Shown here one piece after another: positions 43,366-51,521 of a stretch of DNA of 64,000 nucleotides. Origin of the DNA: Haloarcula halobia (lineage in GTDB: Archaea; Halobacteriota; Halobacteria; Halobacteriales; Haloarculaceae). The number at the start of each line of letters is the position of its first letter. The first letter of the stretch is position 1. Below the pieces are notes generated by a model. That model had not been told where the DNA came from. It did no database searches and worked only from the letters and a program-made list of their open reading frames with translations. Position numbers and translations under genes: made by a program. The stretch is from NCBI RefSeq assembly GCF_029338255.1, contig NZ_CP119787.1:2929631-2993630 (forward strand). The letters are read 5' to 3'.

Positions 43366-44616
43366 ATGACACTCGACCCGGTCCACGTCGACGGCATCGC
43401 CGAACTGGCCGGTCAGGTGGGCAGGACCGTCGAGACGAGCGACCAGGGAGCCGTCGCCGAGGACGTCTGGGAGCACTTCCTGGACCCGCTCTGGGCGGAC
43501 GGGGCGAAGGTGCTGGCGCCGCTCGAGGACCAGCGACGCCGGAAGGTGCCCATCGAGGACGTCGCGCTGGAGGACCCCCCGTTCCCCACCCAGCACGGTC
43601 TCGATTCGGGGACCATCAACCCGACGACCTTCAAGAACGGCCTCGTCTTAGACGTTGCACAGGCCGCGATGAGCGCCGTCCCCTCGGACGTGGACCTGCA
43701 CCGGGCCCGGACCATCATCATGGCCGTCCACACGAACGACTCGACGGTGCAGTTCGACGGCGACTGGCGGGCCGACGACCGGGGTTTCGCCCGCCGCCGG
43801 GTGCTGGAGGTGCCACAGGTCGACCGGTACGAACAGCGGGTCGTCCACGCGCTGGCGCTGTACTTGGCCGAGAGCCAGCACGCCCTGACGAACGCTGACG
43901 TCGTCGAGGACCTGTTCGTCCTCGACGGGCCCATCTACCCGACGGGACTCCTCCGGTGGGCCGAGCGCGACGCGGAGCTGGCGGACCTGCTCGCCGAGGA
44001 CGACCGGCCGAAGACCGTCGTGGGCAACTACGTCGAGCTCGTCGAACGGTTCGTCGAACGGGACGTCCCGCTGGTCGGGTTCGTCAAGAACTCCGCCGCG
44101 AAGACGCTCACTCGGGCCGTCCGGCGCAAGACGGCGGCCCCGTGGGTCGACGACGCATCCTTCTTCCGTCGTGTGCTGGAACGCCGGACCGACGACGGGG
44201 ACCTCGCCCGGGACTGTCTGACCTTCACCAACTGGTTCGTCTCGCGGGGCGGGACCGACGGCGTGATGGCTGCCGGGGGTGACGCGCTGGGTGTCGAGCG
44301 GTCGCTCGACCCCGAGGCCTACGAGGTGACCTTCTTTGCCCTGTACGACCCGCGGACCGACCTCGTGTTCCGCGTCGAGGCCCCGTACGCGTTCACCGAA
44401 GACCCCGAGCGCCGGGAGCGACTGACCAGGCAGGTGCTCCACGACGTGGCGGCCGAACGGGGACCGCCCCTGGCCGTGGCCAAGGCCGACGAACTGGCGC
44501 GAATCGACCGCCAGGGGAGCGAAGAGCTCGCCCGGCGCATCGAGCGGGAGTTCGACACCGACCGGGAGAAGGCGTACGACGACGAACGGTGGGGCGCGGT
44601 CTCGGAAGCGTTCTGA
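43366..44616 (+). CDS. nurA: NurA-family 5'-3' nuclease
   Basis: A 416-residue protein of the NurA family. The metal-binding aspartate is in TQHGLDSGTINPTT near residue 80 (the D-G/S motif), and a second acidic segment is LFVLDGPIYPTG near 185. The C-terminal Asp and His residues of the family lie in EVTFFALYDPRTDLVFRVEAP. NurA works with HerA to resect DNA ends in archaea. HerA lies 1.4 kb downstream, on the same strand, but separated by a MITE and two opposite-strand genes. Its stop is immediately followed by the MITE. Confidence 0.85.
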   Translation: MTLDPVHVDGIAELAGQVGRTVETSDQGAVAEDVWEHFLDPLWADGAKVLAPLEDQRRRKVPIEDVALEDPPFPTQHGLDSGTINPTTFKNGLVLDVAQAAMSAVPSDVDLHRARTIIMAVHTNDSTVQFDGDWRADDRGFARRRVLEVPQVDRYEQRVVHALALYLAESQHALTNADVVEDLFVLDGPIYPTGLLRWAERDAELADLLAEDDRPKTVVGNYVELVERFVERDVPLVGFVKNSAAKTLTRAVRRKTAAPWVDDASFFRRVLERRTDDGDLARDCLTFTNWFVSRGGTDGVMAAGGDALGVERSLDPEAYEVTFFALYDPRTDLVFRVEAPYAFTEDPERRERLTRQVLHDVAAERGPPLAVAKADELARIDRQGSEELARRIEREFDTDREKAYDDERWGAVSEAF

Positions 44617-44704
44617 CTCATAGTGATTGCTGTGACTGTTTACCGGCACGACCGCACGACTGCGTGCGGTCGATGCCGAACTGACTCACAGCAGTCACTA
44701 TCAG
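44617..44704. mobile_element. MITE-like 88-bp palindromic element, copy 2
   Basis: Same element as at 40428-40515 in inverted orientation: CTCATAGTGATTGCTGTGA at its left end, TCACAGCAGTCACTATCAG at its right end and the hairpin CCGCACG-ACTG-CGTGCGG in the centre. It begins right after the nurA stop and its right end supplies the TCA (TGA on minus) of the next gene. Confidence 0.75.
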
Positions 44705-45039
44705 TGGGCCTCGCTGGTCTGGAGGACCGTTATCTCGACGTCGGCCGCGTCGACGCCGACGCGGGCGAACTGCGTCCTGACGTGGTCCTTGGCGGCCTCG
44801 ATGGCGGCCTCGCGGGTCTCGAAGCCGCGGGGCATCGGCGACTCGAAGGCGACTCTGAGCTCGCGGTCGCCGATCTGCTGGGTGCTTCCGCCGCTCTCGA
44901 CCTCGTAGAAGGCGTCACAGACCCAGACGTACGGGGCCCCCTCGTCGGGCGCCCCCTTGAACGACGGGGGCTCTTCGCCAGGTTCGAACAGGGTCCCGGT
45001 GAGGCCGGTCCCGCCGGCGTTTCCTCGGATGAGCAACAT
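44701..45039 (-). CDS. Small haloarchaeal hypothetical protein
   Basis: A 112-residue protein: RGNAGGTGLTGTLFEPGEEP, VWVCDAFYEVESGG and RETAAIEAAKDHV-like helix in the second half. No signal or known catalytic motif. Its stop codon lies in the MITE-like element, so the C-terminus may have been trimmed by the insertion. It starts 101 bases from the EEP nuclease gene end. Confidence 0.7.
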   Translation of the reverse strand: MLLIRGNAGGTGLTGTLFEPGEEPPSFKGAPDEGAPYVWVCDAFYEVESGGSTQQIGDRELRVAFESPMPRGFETREAAIEAAKDHVRTQFARVGVDAADVEITVLQTSEAH

Positions 45040-45140
45040 ACCGGACGGTAGGCTTCCCAGCGTCAAAAGGGTCTCTCCGAAACCGTTTTGTCCGCGCGGT
45101 GCATGCGCCCCGGGACCACACCACACGAACCAGACGGGCC

Positions 45141-45932
45141 CTACAGCGTGCAGTCGACGACGACCGGGAAGTGGTCCGACGCGTAGTGGTCGTCGTCCCG
45201 GTCCGTGCAGACGGCGTGCGTGCCGACGTCGAACTCGCCGGTGACGAAGACGTGGTCGATGCCCATGTCCGGGAGGAGGTCGTGGAAGTCAGACCGGGTC
45301 GTCGTCGGGCCGTGACGGTGGGTCGCGAGGCCGCGGGTGTCAAACAGGCGCCGCCCGTCGGGGAGCTCGTGGTCGACGGCGTAGGCGTGGGCCGGTTCAC
45401 CGACGACGCAGTTGAAATCGCCCATGACCAGGCCGGGGTCGGCCCCGACGGCGGCGTCGAACCGGTCGAGGACGAGCTCGACGCCCTCCCGGCGGGCCCG
45501 TTCGCCCTCGTGGTCGAGGTGGGTGTTCAGGACGAAGAGGTGCTGGCCCGAGTGGCGGTCCTGCAGGCGGGCGTCGGTGGCGACGCGGGGGTAGCGGGCG
45601 TCCCAGCCCACGCTGCCGGGCATCTCGGGCGTCTCCGAGAGCCAGAACGTCTCCGTCGATACGCACTCGAACCGGTCGGCACGGAACCCGACGGCGGTGT
45701 GTTCGCCGCCCGCCGCGACGGAGTCCCGGGGATCGCCAACCCAGTCGTACCCCGGCAGCAACTCCTCCAGTTCGCGCATCTGGTGGGCCATCGCCTCCTG
45801 GACGCCCACCACGTCCGGCCCGTGGAACCGAACGGTACTGGCGACGAGGCGCCGTCGGTGGGACCAGGCGTCGCGCCCGTCGGAGGCCGCGTCGTAGCGC
45901 ACGTTGAACGTCATCACCCGCAACCCGTCCAT
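45141..45932 (-). CDS. Endonuclease/exonuclease/phosphatase family protein
   Basis: A 263-residue protein of the DNase I-like EEP superfamily. Catalytic positions can be placed: Asn in MTFNVRYDA near residue 10, Glu in VGVQEAMAHQM near 45, His in LNTHLDHEG near 138, Asp-Asn in VMGDFNCVVG near 174, and Asp-His in ASDHFPVVVD near the end. The whole set is present. Members act on DNA, RNA or phospholipid headgroups; the target is unknown. The location between nurA and herA suggests nucleic acid. Confidence 0.86.
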   Translation of the reverse strand: MDGLRVMTFNVRYDAASDGRDAWSHRRRLVASTVRFHGPDVVGVQEAMAHQMRELEELLPGYDWVGDPRDSVAAGGEHTAVGFRADRFECVSTETFWLSETPEMPGSVGWDARYPRVATDARLQDRHSGQHLFVLNTHLDHEGERARREGVELVLDRFDAAVGADPGLVMGDFNCVVGEPAHAYAVDHELPDGRRLFDTRGLATHRHGPTTTRSDFHDLLPDMGIDHVFVTGEFDVGTHAVCTDRDDDHYASDHFPVVVDCTL

Positions 45933-46019
45933 ACAGGGCGGTCGGTTCCCAGGGGGGTAAGGTTTCACTTCCGCCCCGGTGGGGAAAGCGGTTTGTCGCT
46001 CGGCGCCGTCCGGCCCGGT

Positions 46020-47831
46020 ATGTCCGATCTCGGGGACTTCACCGACTTCAGCGCCGACGACGCCGGGGAGGAACCGGCCGACGATGGCGACCCCGCCGGT
46101 GAGTCCGCCACCACAGCGACGACAGCCGACACGTTCGAACAGATGGACACCGACCCCGCGACCCCGGATGCCGGCCTTGGCGTCCTCTCGGCGGCCGGCG
46201 GCCTCCGCATCAGCGAGGAGGCCGACGAGACCTGTCTGCGGGCCTACGTCACCGCCGCCAACCGGTCGGCGGTCCGCATCGGCACGTACCTGCTCGTCCC
46301 CTACCCCGACGGCGAGCGCCTCTTTTGTCGCATCACCGCCCTGGAGTACGCCCAGGAGTTCCGGGCCGACGACGCCACCGAGATCCACGCTCGCCGGGCG
46401 ATGCGCGAGCAGGGCATCGACGAACAGGACTTCAAGTTCATCGCGGAACTGGACCCCGTCGCGGTGCTGTACACCGATGACGGCGAGCTCAAGCGCCGGA
46501 TGACCGACCGCGTGCCCAAGCCGGAGACGGTGGTCCGGCAGGCCACCGACAAGACCGAGATAAAGACCGGGCTCAAGATTCCCGAGGACGGCGTCTTCCT
46601 CGGGCACCTCTCGGTCGGCGGCGAGAGGGTCCGGACGGCCGCCGAACCCCCGACCATCGACTACCGCCTGAAAGACGACTACGAGGCCGGCGACCCGCTC
46701 GTCTTCCGTCACACGCTCGTCGCCGGCGGGACCGGGTCGGGCAAGACCCACAGCTCGAAGAACGTCCTCCGGCAGTACCTCGGCCGGACCTACGAGATGG
46801 GCGACGGGCGCACGCCCGAGCTCGCGGTGGTCCAGTTCGACCCCCAGGACGAGTACGCCCAGATGCACGACGACAACCCGGCGATGACCGACGCGTTCGC
46901 CCGCCGCTGCGAGCGCGAGGGGGTCGCCCACGGCGGCTACGACGATACCATCGCGTTCGTCCCGAAGGTCGCCGGTGCGGACTACAGCGCCAGCCACCAC
47001 GGCGCCGAACAGGTGGAGTTCACCGTCCCGTTCTCGCTGGTCTACGAGAACCCGTGGCTCATCGCCGGGTCGGCGCTCAACGACAACCAGTACGGCGCGC
47101 TCGTCAACACGCTGCTCCCGCGGTTCCGACGCCAATACGGGTCGGAGGGGACATACGACGAGTTCAAGACGTTCCTCTCCGACCCGGCGATGAAAGAGGA
47201 ACTCCACGAGGCCGGCGACGTCCACGAGGCCACCTTCGACGCCGTCAAACGCCGGGTTCGCGGGTTCGACGCCGTCTTCGACCAGGACGCCCGGCCAATC
47301 ACCGACCAGATACCCCAGCTGGTCAGGGACGGCGGCCTCACCGTCATCCCGACCTACCACATCACGGACTCCCGGACCGCCTCGACGGTGGTGCTGGCCG
47401 TCTCGAGCCTCCTCATCGACCAGAAGCTCTCGAACGACCCGACCTACGACCGCATCAAGGAGACGCCGCTGGTGGTGGGGATGGACGAGGCCCACAACTT
47501 CCTGACCGACGCCGACAGCGTCCAGGCCCGGAAGGTCATCGGCAAGTTCACCGAGGCCGCAAAGCAGGGCCGCAAGGAGCGCCTCGGCCTGTATCTCATC
47601 ACGCAGGACCCCCAGGACATCGCCGACCCCGTCTTCAAGCAGATAAACACGACGATGGTCCTGAACCTGGGCGACGAGGACGCCATCAAGGCGGTGAACA
47701 TCCCGTCGAACCTAGAGTCGAAGGTCCCCTACATGGAGAAGGGCCAGCGGGTCGTCTACTCGCCGGACAACTCGGAACCCGTCGAACTCATCGGCCTCTC
47801 GACATGCGTGACCCGCCACGGCCGGGACTGA
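46020..47831 (+). CDS. herA: HerA-family DNA helicase/translocase
   Basis: A 603-residue hexameric P-loop ATPase. Walker A is LVAGGTGSGKTHSSKN near residues 235-250, Walker B LVVGMDEAHNFL near 485, and the arginine-finger region follows in KQGRKERLGLYLITQDPQD. The N-terminal HAS-barrel is at about 75-150, preceded by a poorly structured acidic stretch. HerA and NurA unwind and resect double-strand breaks with Rad50-Mre11 in archaea. NurA is encoded 1.4 kb upstream. Confidence 0.9.
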   Translation: MSDLGDFTDFSADDAGEEPADDGDPAGESATTATTADTFEQMDTDPATPDAGLGVLSAAGGLRISEEADETCLRAYVTAANRSAVRIGTYLLVPYPDGERLFCRITALEYAQEFRADDATEIHARRAMREQGIDEQDFKFIAELDPVAVLYTDDGELKRRMTDRVPKPETVVRQATDKTEIKTGLKIPEDGVFLGHLSVGGERVRTAAEPPTIDYRLKDDYEAGDPLVFRHTLVAGGTGSGKTHSSKNVLRQYLGRTYEMGDGRTPELAVVQFDPQDEYAQMHDDNPAMTDAFARRCEREGVAHGGYDDTIAFVPKVAGADYSASHHGAEQVEFTVPFSLVYENPWLIAGSALNDNQYGALVNTLLPRFRRQYGSEGTYDEFKTFLSDPAMKEELHEAGDVHEATFDAVKRRVRGFDAVFDQDARPITDQIPQLVRDGGLTVIPTYHITDSRTASTVVLAVSSLLIDQKLSNDPTYDRIKETPLVVGMDEAHNFLTDADSVQARKVIGKFTEAAKQGRKERLGLYLITQDPQDIADPVFKQINTTMVLNLGDEDAIKAVNIPSNLESKVPYMEKGQRVVYSPDNSEPVELIGLSTCVTRHGRD

Positions 47832-47834
47832 CGG

Positions 47835-49226
47835 CTACCGGAACGCGTCGACCAGCCGGTCCCGGAGCGCCGTCGCGCTGGTGAACCGGTCCCGTGGCTC
47901 CGGCTCCATCGCCCGGGTCAGCACGTCGTCGAGTGGCGACGCGGCCTGGTTGACCTGGCCCGGCGGCGTGAGGTCGCCCTCCCGGATGGCCGCCGCCAGG
48001 TCGACGTCCGCCTCGAAGGGCGCCCGGCCGACGAGCAACCGGTACGCGAGCGCGCCCAGCTGGTAGGTGCCCGTCGTCGGCGTCGTCTCGCCGTCCAGCT
48101 GCTCGGGGGCCGTGTAGGGCGTGACCAGCTGCTCGCCGACGGCATCGGTCACCGCCCACTGGAGCCCCCAGTCCGACAGCGTCCCCCGCATCTCGTCGTC
48201 GCGTGCCACGAGGCGGACAGTCTCCGGGCGGACGCCCCGTCGCGGGAGGTCGTACCGCGTCGCGATATCGAGCGCCGACGCGAGGTCACAGACGACGCGG
48301 AGTCGCTGGCGCATCGAGAGGTCCGCGACGTGGTCCCCGAGCGTTCCGTCGCCCGCGGAGTACGCGACCCACGGGGCCGGGCCGATGCCGACGTCGCGGA
48401 CCGTCGTGACGTGGGCCGCGTCGGCGACGGTCTCCCAGTCGGTGACCGCCGACATGAACGCGGTCATCACCGACCGGTCGCTGGTGAACGCCGGCGACAG
48501 GGTCGCTATCTCGACCGGCTCGTCGTCCGCGTCGGTCGCCCGGTAGCGGTGGACCGGGCCCGACGTGTCGACGTCGGTGACCGCAGAGAGGTCCGCGATG
48601 GCCGCGTCGAGGACGCGTGCCGGTGTCGACGAGTCGTCGTCCGGCGACCCGTCGGTGGGGCCGGCGTCGCCGCCCATCGATTGCTCCGGGTCGTCCGCGG
48701 CGCCAGCGCGGGCGGGTCCGGCGGGCGGGTCCTCGACGAACCGGTGGTCGACGACCTGCTGGCGCTCGTCGTCGGGGGAGTACACCTCGAGGTGCTTGAA
48801 GTGATACGCGTGCTGAACTGACCGTCCCAGCGAGCAGGCCCGCTGTTTCGCCGGGGCTGTCTCGAAGAGGACGTGGCCCTCGGCCGGGACGACCACCCAG
48901 GCCTCAAGCAGGTCGTCGTACCTGATCTCGAGCCGCTCGTACAGCGGGTTCCAGTAGACGTTGCCCAGGCGGTCCGTGGCGTCCCACTGGAGCAGACACG
49001 GGTGACCGTCGTCGTCCATCGTCTCCCGACCCGCTCGCATCCCGCCGATTCGGGCCTCGTGCGTCGAGATGGGCGTGGCCGGCCCCTCCCGGTAGGCACG
49101 GAGGACCCACTCCCCGTCGTCCTCACGAAGTTCGAGCGGTCTGGTCCGCTCGAGGGCGACCCCTGTGGTCTGCTCGACCGGACCACCGCCCGCTGTCCCC
49201 CCGCCCATCGAGTCCCCACCAGCCAT
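47835..49226 (-). CDS. Kinase-fold protein with degenerate catalytic motifs
   Basis: A 463-residue protein. The C-terminal half (about 200-463) follows a Ser/Thr kinase fold: PYTAPEQLDGETTPT corresponds to APE, and YQLGALAYRLLVGRAPFEAD to the F-helix. But the HRD loop reads PRRGVRPETVRL and the DFG reads SDWGLQWA, and the VAIK lysine is not obvious, so catalysis is doubtful. The N-terminal part (YWNPLYERLEIRYDDLLEAW) is of unknown fold. It is convergent with herA and starts at ATG 49226. Confidence 0.72.
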   Translation of the reverse strand: MAGGDSMGGGTAGGGPVEQTTGVALERTRPLELREDDGEWVLRAYREGPATPISTHEARIGGMRAGRETMDDDGHPCLLQWDATDRLGNVYWNPLYERLEIRYDDLLEAWVVVPAEGHVLFETAPAKQRACSLGRSVQHAYHFKHLEVYSPDDERQQVVDHRFVEDPPAGPARAGAADDPEQSMGGDAGPTDGSPDDDSSTPARVLDAAIADLSAVTDVDTSGPVHRYRATDADDEPVEIATLSPAFTSDRSVMTAFMSAVTDWETVADAAHVTTVRDVGIGPAPWVAYSAGDGTLGDHVADLSMRQRLRVVCDLASALDIATRYDLPRRGVRPETVRLVARDDEMRGTLSDWGLQWAVTDAVGEQLVTPYTAPEQLDGETTPTTGTYQLGALAYRLLVGRAPFEADVDLAAAIREGDLTPPGQVNQAASPLDDVLTRAMEPEPRDRFTSATALRDRLVDAFR

Positions 49227-49380
49227 GATCGTCCACAACAATTGTCACGTGGGAAGAAATAATTTCCGGGCATGACAGCGCGACTGACCTCGCGCCGACC
49301 GCGGCTGGTCGAGCAGGAAGGGACGCCAGCCCCGGACGTCGAGGCGAACATTCAAGCCCGACGGGGTGTCCATTGATATC

Positions 49381-49812
49381 ATGAGCAAGCGGATACTCGT
49401 ACCAGTCGACGGGTCGGAACAGGCGGCCGACGCCCTGGCGTACGTCTTAGCGGAGTTCCCCGAGTCGACGGTCGTCCTGTTGCACGTCATCAACCCCGCC
49501 GAGGCCGGGTACAGCGCCCAGGCGTCCGTCCCCTCCTTCTCCGAGGAGTGGTACGAGGACCAGAAGGAAAGCGCCGAAGCGCTGTTCGACGAGTTCGAGG
49601 AGGACGCCTACGAGGCCGGCGTCACGGACGTCGAGCGCGTCCTCGAGGTCGGCCGGCCCACCCAGACCATCGTCGACTACGCCGCCGACCACGACATCGA
49701 CCAGATCGTGATGGGGAGCCACGGCCGGTCCGGCGTCTCGCGCATCCTGCTGGGCAGCGTCGCAGAACTCGTCGTCCGGCGCGCGACCGTCCCGGTGACC
49801 GTCATCAGGTAG
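49381..49812 (+). CDS. Universal stress protein UspA family
   Basis: A 143-residue protein with the UspA nucleotide-binding motif GSHGRSGVSRILLGSVAE (G-2x-G-9x-GS) near residue 116 and the N-terminal ILVPVDGSEQA. It likely binds ATP and functions in stress response. ATG at 49381, with an upstream in-frame ATC-rich stretch. Convergent with a second UspA-like gene two bases away. Confidence 0.9.
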   Translation: MSKRILVPVDGSEQAADALAYVLAEFPESTVVLLHVINPAEAGYSAQASVPSFSEEWYEDQKESAEALFDEFEEDAYEAGVTDVERVLEVGRPTQTIVDYAADHDIDQIVMGSHGRSGVSRILLGSVAELVVRRATVPVTVIR

Positions 49813-49814
49813 GC

Positions 49815-50258
49815 CTACGCGTGCCGGACGATGTGGACGTCGTACTGGGGGTCCTCGGAGACCGGTGCGCCGACGCTGGTCACCGGCGTCGAGACGCGCC
49901 CGGCGTTCTCGCTGCCGATGAAGATGATGGAGGCGTCCTCCCCGTTGGCGACGGTCCGGATGGTCCGGACCACGTCGGTCGTGTTCGACGCCATCGAGCT
50001 GACGTTCTCCGGAATCTCGGCGCGAAAGCGAGCCTTCGGAGCGATCTCGGCAGCTTGCCCTTCGAGCTTCTCGGCTATCTTGTCGATGTCGAAGGTCTCC
50101 TCGGGGTCGAGCCAGTCCCGCTCGAGTGCGAGTTCCACCGAGTCGGGGATGACGCTCAGCACGACGACTTCCTCCCCGCGGTAGTCGCTGAACTCCGCGG
50201 CGCGTTCCAGTGCCGCTTTCGAGAGAGACGACCCGTCGAAGGGGACGAGTAGAACCAT
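49815..50258 (-). CDS. Universal stress protein UspA family
   Basis: A 147-residue UspA-fold protein beginning MVLLVPFDGSSLSKAALERA. The nucleotide motif is degenerate: IIFIGSENAGRVSTPVTSVG lacks the second glycine of G-2x-G-9x-GS, so it may not bind ATP. Convergent with the preceding UspA gene, with stop codons two bases apart. ATG at 50258. Confidence 0.82.
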   Translation of the reverse strand: MVLLVPFDGSSLSKAALERAAEFSDYRGEEVVVLSVIPDSVELALERDWLDPEETFDIDKIAEKLEGQAAEIAPKARFRAEIPENVSSMASNTTDVVRTIRTVANGEDASIIFIGSENAGRVSTPVTSVGAPVSEDPQYDVHIVRHA

Positions 50259-50312
50259 ACCGGGGGCTTCTCGGGTCGTCAATTAAGTGTTGACGAATCG
50301 GCCGCGTCGCCC

Positions 50313-51413
50313 TCAGAAGATGTTGGCCTGCTGGTAGACGGAGATGCCGTCCCTCGTTATCTCGTAGGGTTTGGTCTCCCGGGAGTGATTGGCGTTCCGT
50401 ATCTTCTGAATCTCGACGGCCAGACGGGTCTCCTGGGTCGACCCGCGCACGTACTGCAGGACGAACACGGCGTCGGTCAGGTACTCGATGATGCCGTGTC
50501 TGGAGGCGTAGGGGTTGTCCTCGCTGGCCTCGGAGGTGAGCATCGTCGTGACGCCCGCCTCCTTCAGCGATCGGGTGAAGTCGAACACCTCGGTCCTGCG
50601 TTTGGCCGGCTGGTCGTACATCATCTCGAGCAGGGACACCGAGTCGAGCACCAGCCGGTCCGCGTCGAAGTCCTCGATGAGGGCGGGCAGTTCGTTGCGG
50701 ATGTTGTCGAGGCTGTTTGCCATCTCCACCGGGTCGAGGTCGATGACCGCCAGTCTGTCGTCGTCCTCGTACTCGCGGAACCCCCACCCCCGGTCGTCGG
50801 CGGTGTCGATGATGCTCCGGTAGGACTGCTCGAGCGTGATGAAGATGCAGGTGTCGCCGACCTCCAGACCGTGGTGGAGAAACTGCAGGCCGAACGTCGT
50901 CTTGCCCGTCCCGGCCGAGCCGATGGCGACGATGAGGTGGCGCTTCGGGACCCCGCCCTGGATCATCCCGTCGAGCCCCTCGATGCCGATATCGATTCGG
51001 GGGATGTCCGAGTCGAAGTCCTCGTCCTGGAACTCCTCGTCGCCCCCGCCGGCCGTGCCGAACTCGCTCGCGAAGTCGTCGTCGAACAGGCTGCCGTCGC
51101 CGCCGTCGCCGCCGTCGTCGAACGAGCTGTCGCCGCCGGTGTCGGCGAACGGGCTCTCGCTGTCTTCGTTGTCGCCGAAGGGACTATCCCCGTCGCCGCT
51201 CTCGAAGGGGCTGTCGGATTGATCAGACTCGGCGTCGTCGAAGGGGCTGTCCCCGTCGCCGCTCTCGAATGGACTGTCGGATTGGTCAGACTCGGCGTCG
51301 GTGTCGTCGGTCGAACTCGCAAACGGTCCGTCGTCGTCGGCCGACGATTCTGCCTCCTCGTCCTCTCGGAACGCCCGTTCGAACCAGTCGTCGTCGGGGC
51401 TCTCGTCGCTCAT
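50313..51413 (-). CDS. KaiC-domain RecA-like ATPase with acidic repeat region
   Basis: A 366-residue protein. Residues 1-135 are highly acidic and repetitive, including two near-identical 21-residue copies (ESDQSDSPFESGDGDSPF) at 41-61 and 62-82. The KaiC domain begins around 140 (IDIGIEGLDGMIQGG); Walker A is GSAGTGKTT at 165-173, and Walker B is RLVLDSVSLLEMM. It resembles haloarchaeal GvpD/KaiC-type regulators and archaellum-linked ATPases, but no archaellum genes are near. Function is inferred only as nucleotide-dependent signalling. Confidence 0.85.
   Translation of the reverse strand: MSDESPDDDWFERAFREDEEAESSADDDGPFASSTDDTDAESDQSDSPFESGDGDSPFDDAESDQSDSPFESGDGDSPFGDNEDSESPFADTGGDSSFDDGGDGGDGSLFDDDFASEFGTAGGGDEEFQDEDFDSDIPRIDIGIEGLDGMIQGGVPKRHLIVAIGSAGTGKTTFGLQFLHHGLEVGDTCIFITLEQSYRSIIDTADDRGWGFREYEDDDRLAVIDLDPVEMANSLDNIRNELPALIEDFDADRLVLDSVSLLEMMYDQPAKRRTEVFDFTRSLKEAGVTTMLTSEASEDNPYASRHGIIEYLTDAVFVLQYVRGSTQETRLAVEIQKIRNANHSRETKPYEITRDGISVYQQANIF
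51168..51293 (-). repeat. Two tandem 63-bp repeats in the KaiC-like gene
   Basis: Encodes residues 41-61 and 62-82 of the KaiC-like protein. The copies differ at only a few bases and at the final two residues. Confidence 0.7.
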
Positions 51414-51490
51414 CAGCCCGACCTCCGGCCACGCCAGCGACCCATAGGAACGAGTTCACGTCCGGACCACCATAAGCCCGTCGTAGAGGG

Positions 51491-51498
51491 TTTATAAT
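51491..51498 (+). promoter_or_regulatory. TATA box of the NAD kinase gene
   Basis: TTTATAAT in agggtttataatcgg, 24-31 bases before the ATG at 51522. Confidence 0.6.
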
Positions 51499-51521
51499 CG
51501 GTGGGCCGGAACGGTCACGTA

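Noticed and set aside
40428-44704. Target site duplications for the MITE-like elements
   Set aside because: No convincing direct repeat flanks either copy, so insertion mechanism is left open.
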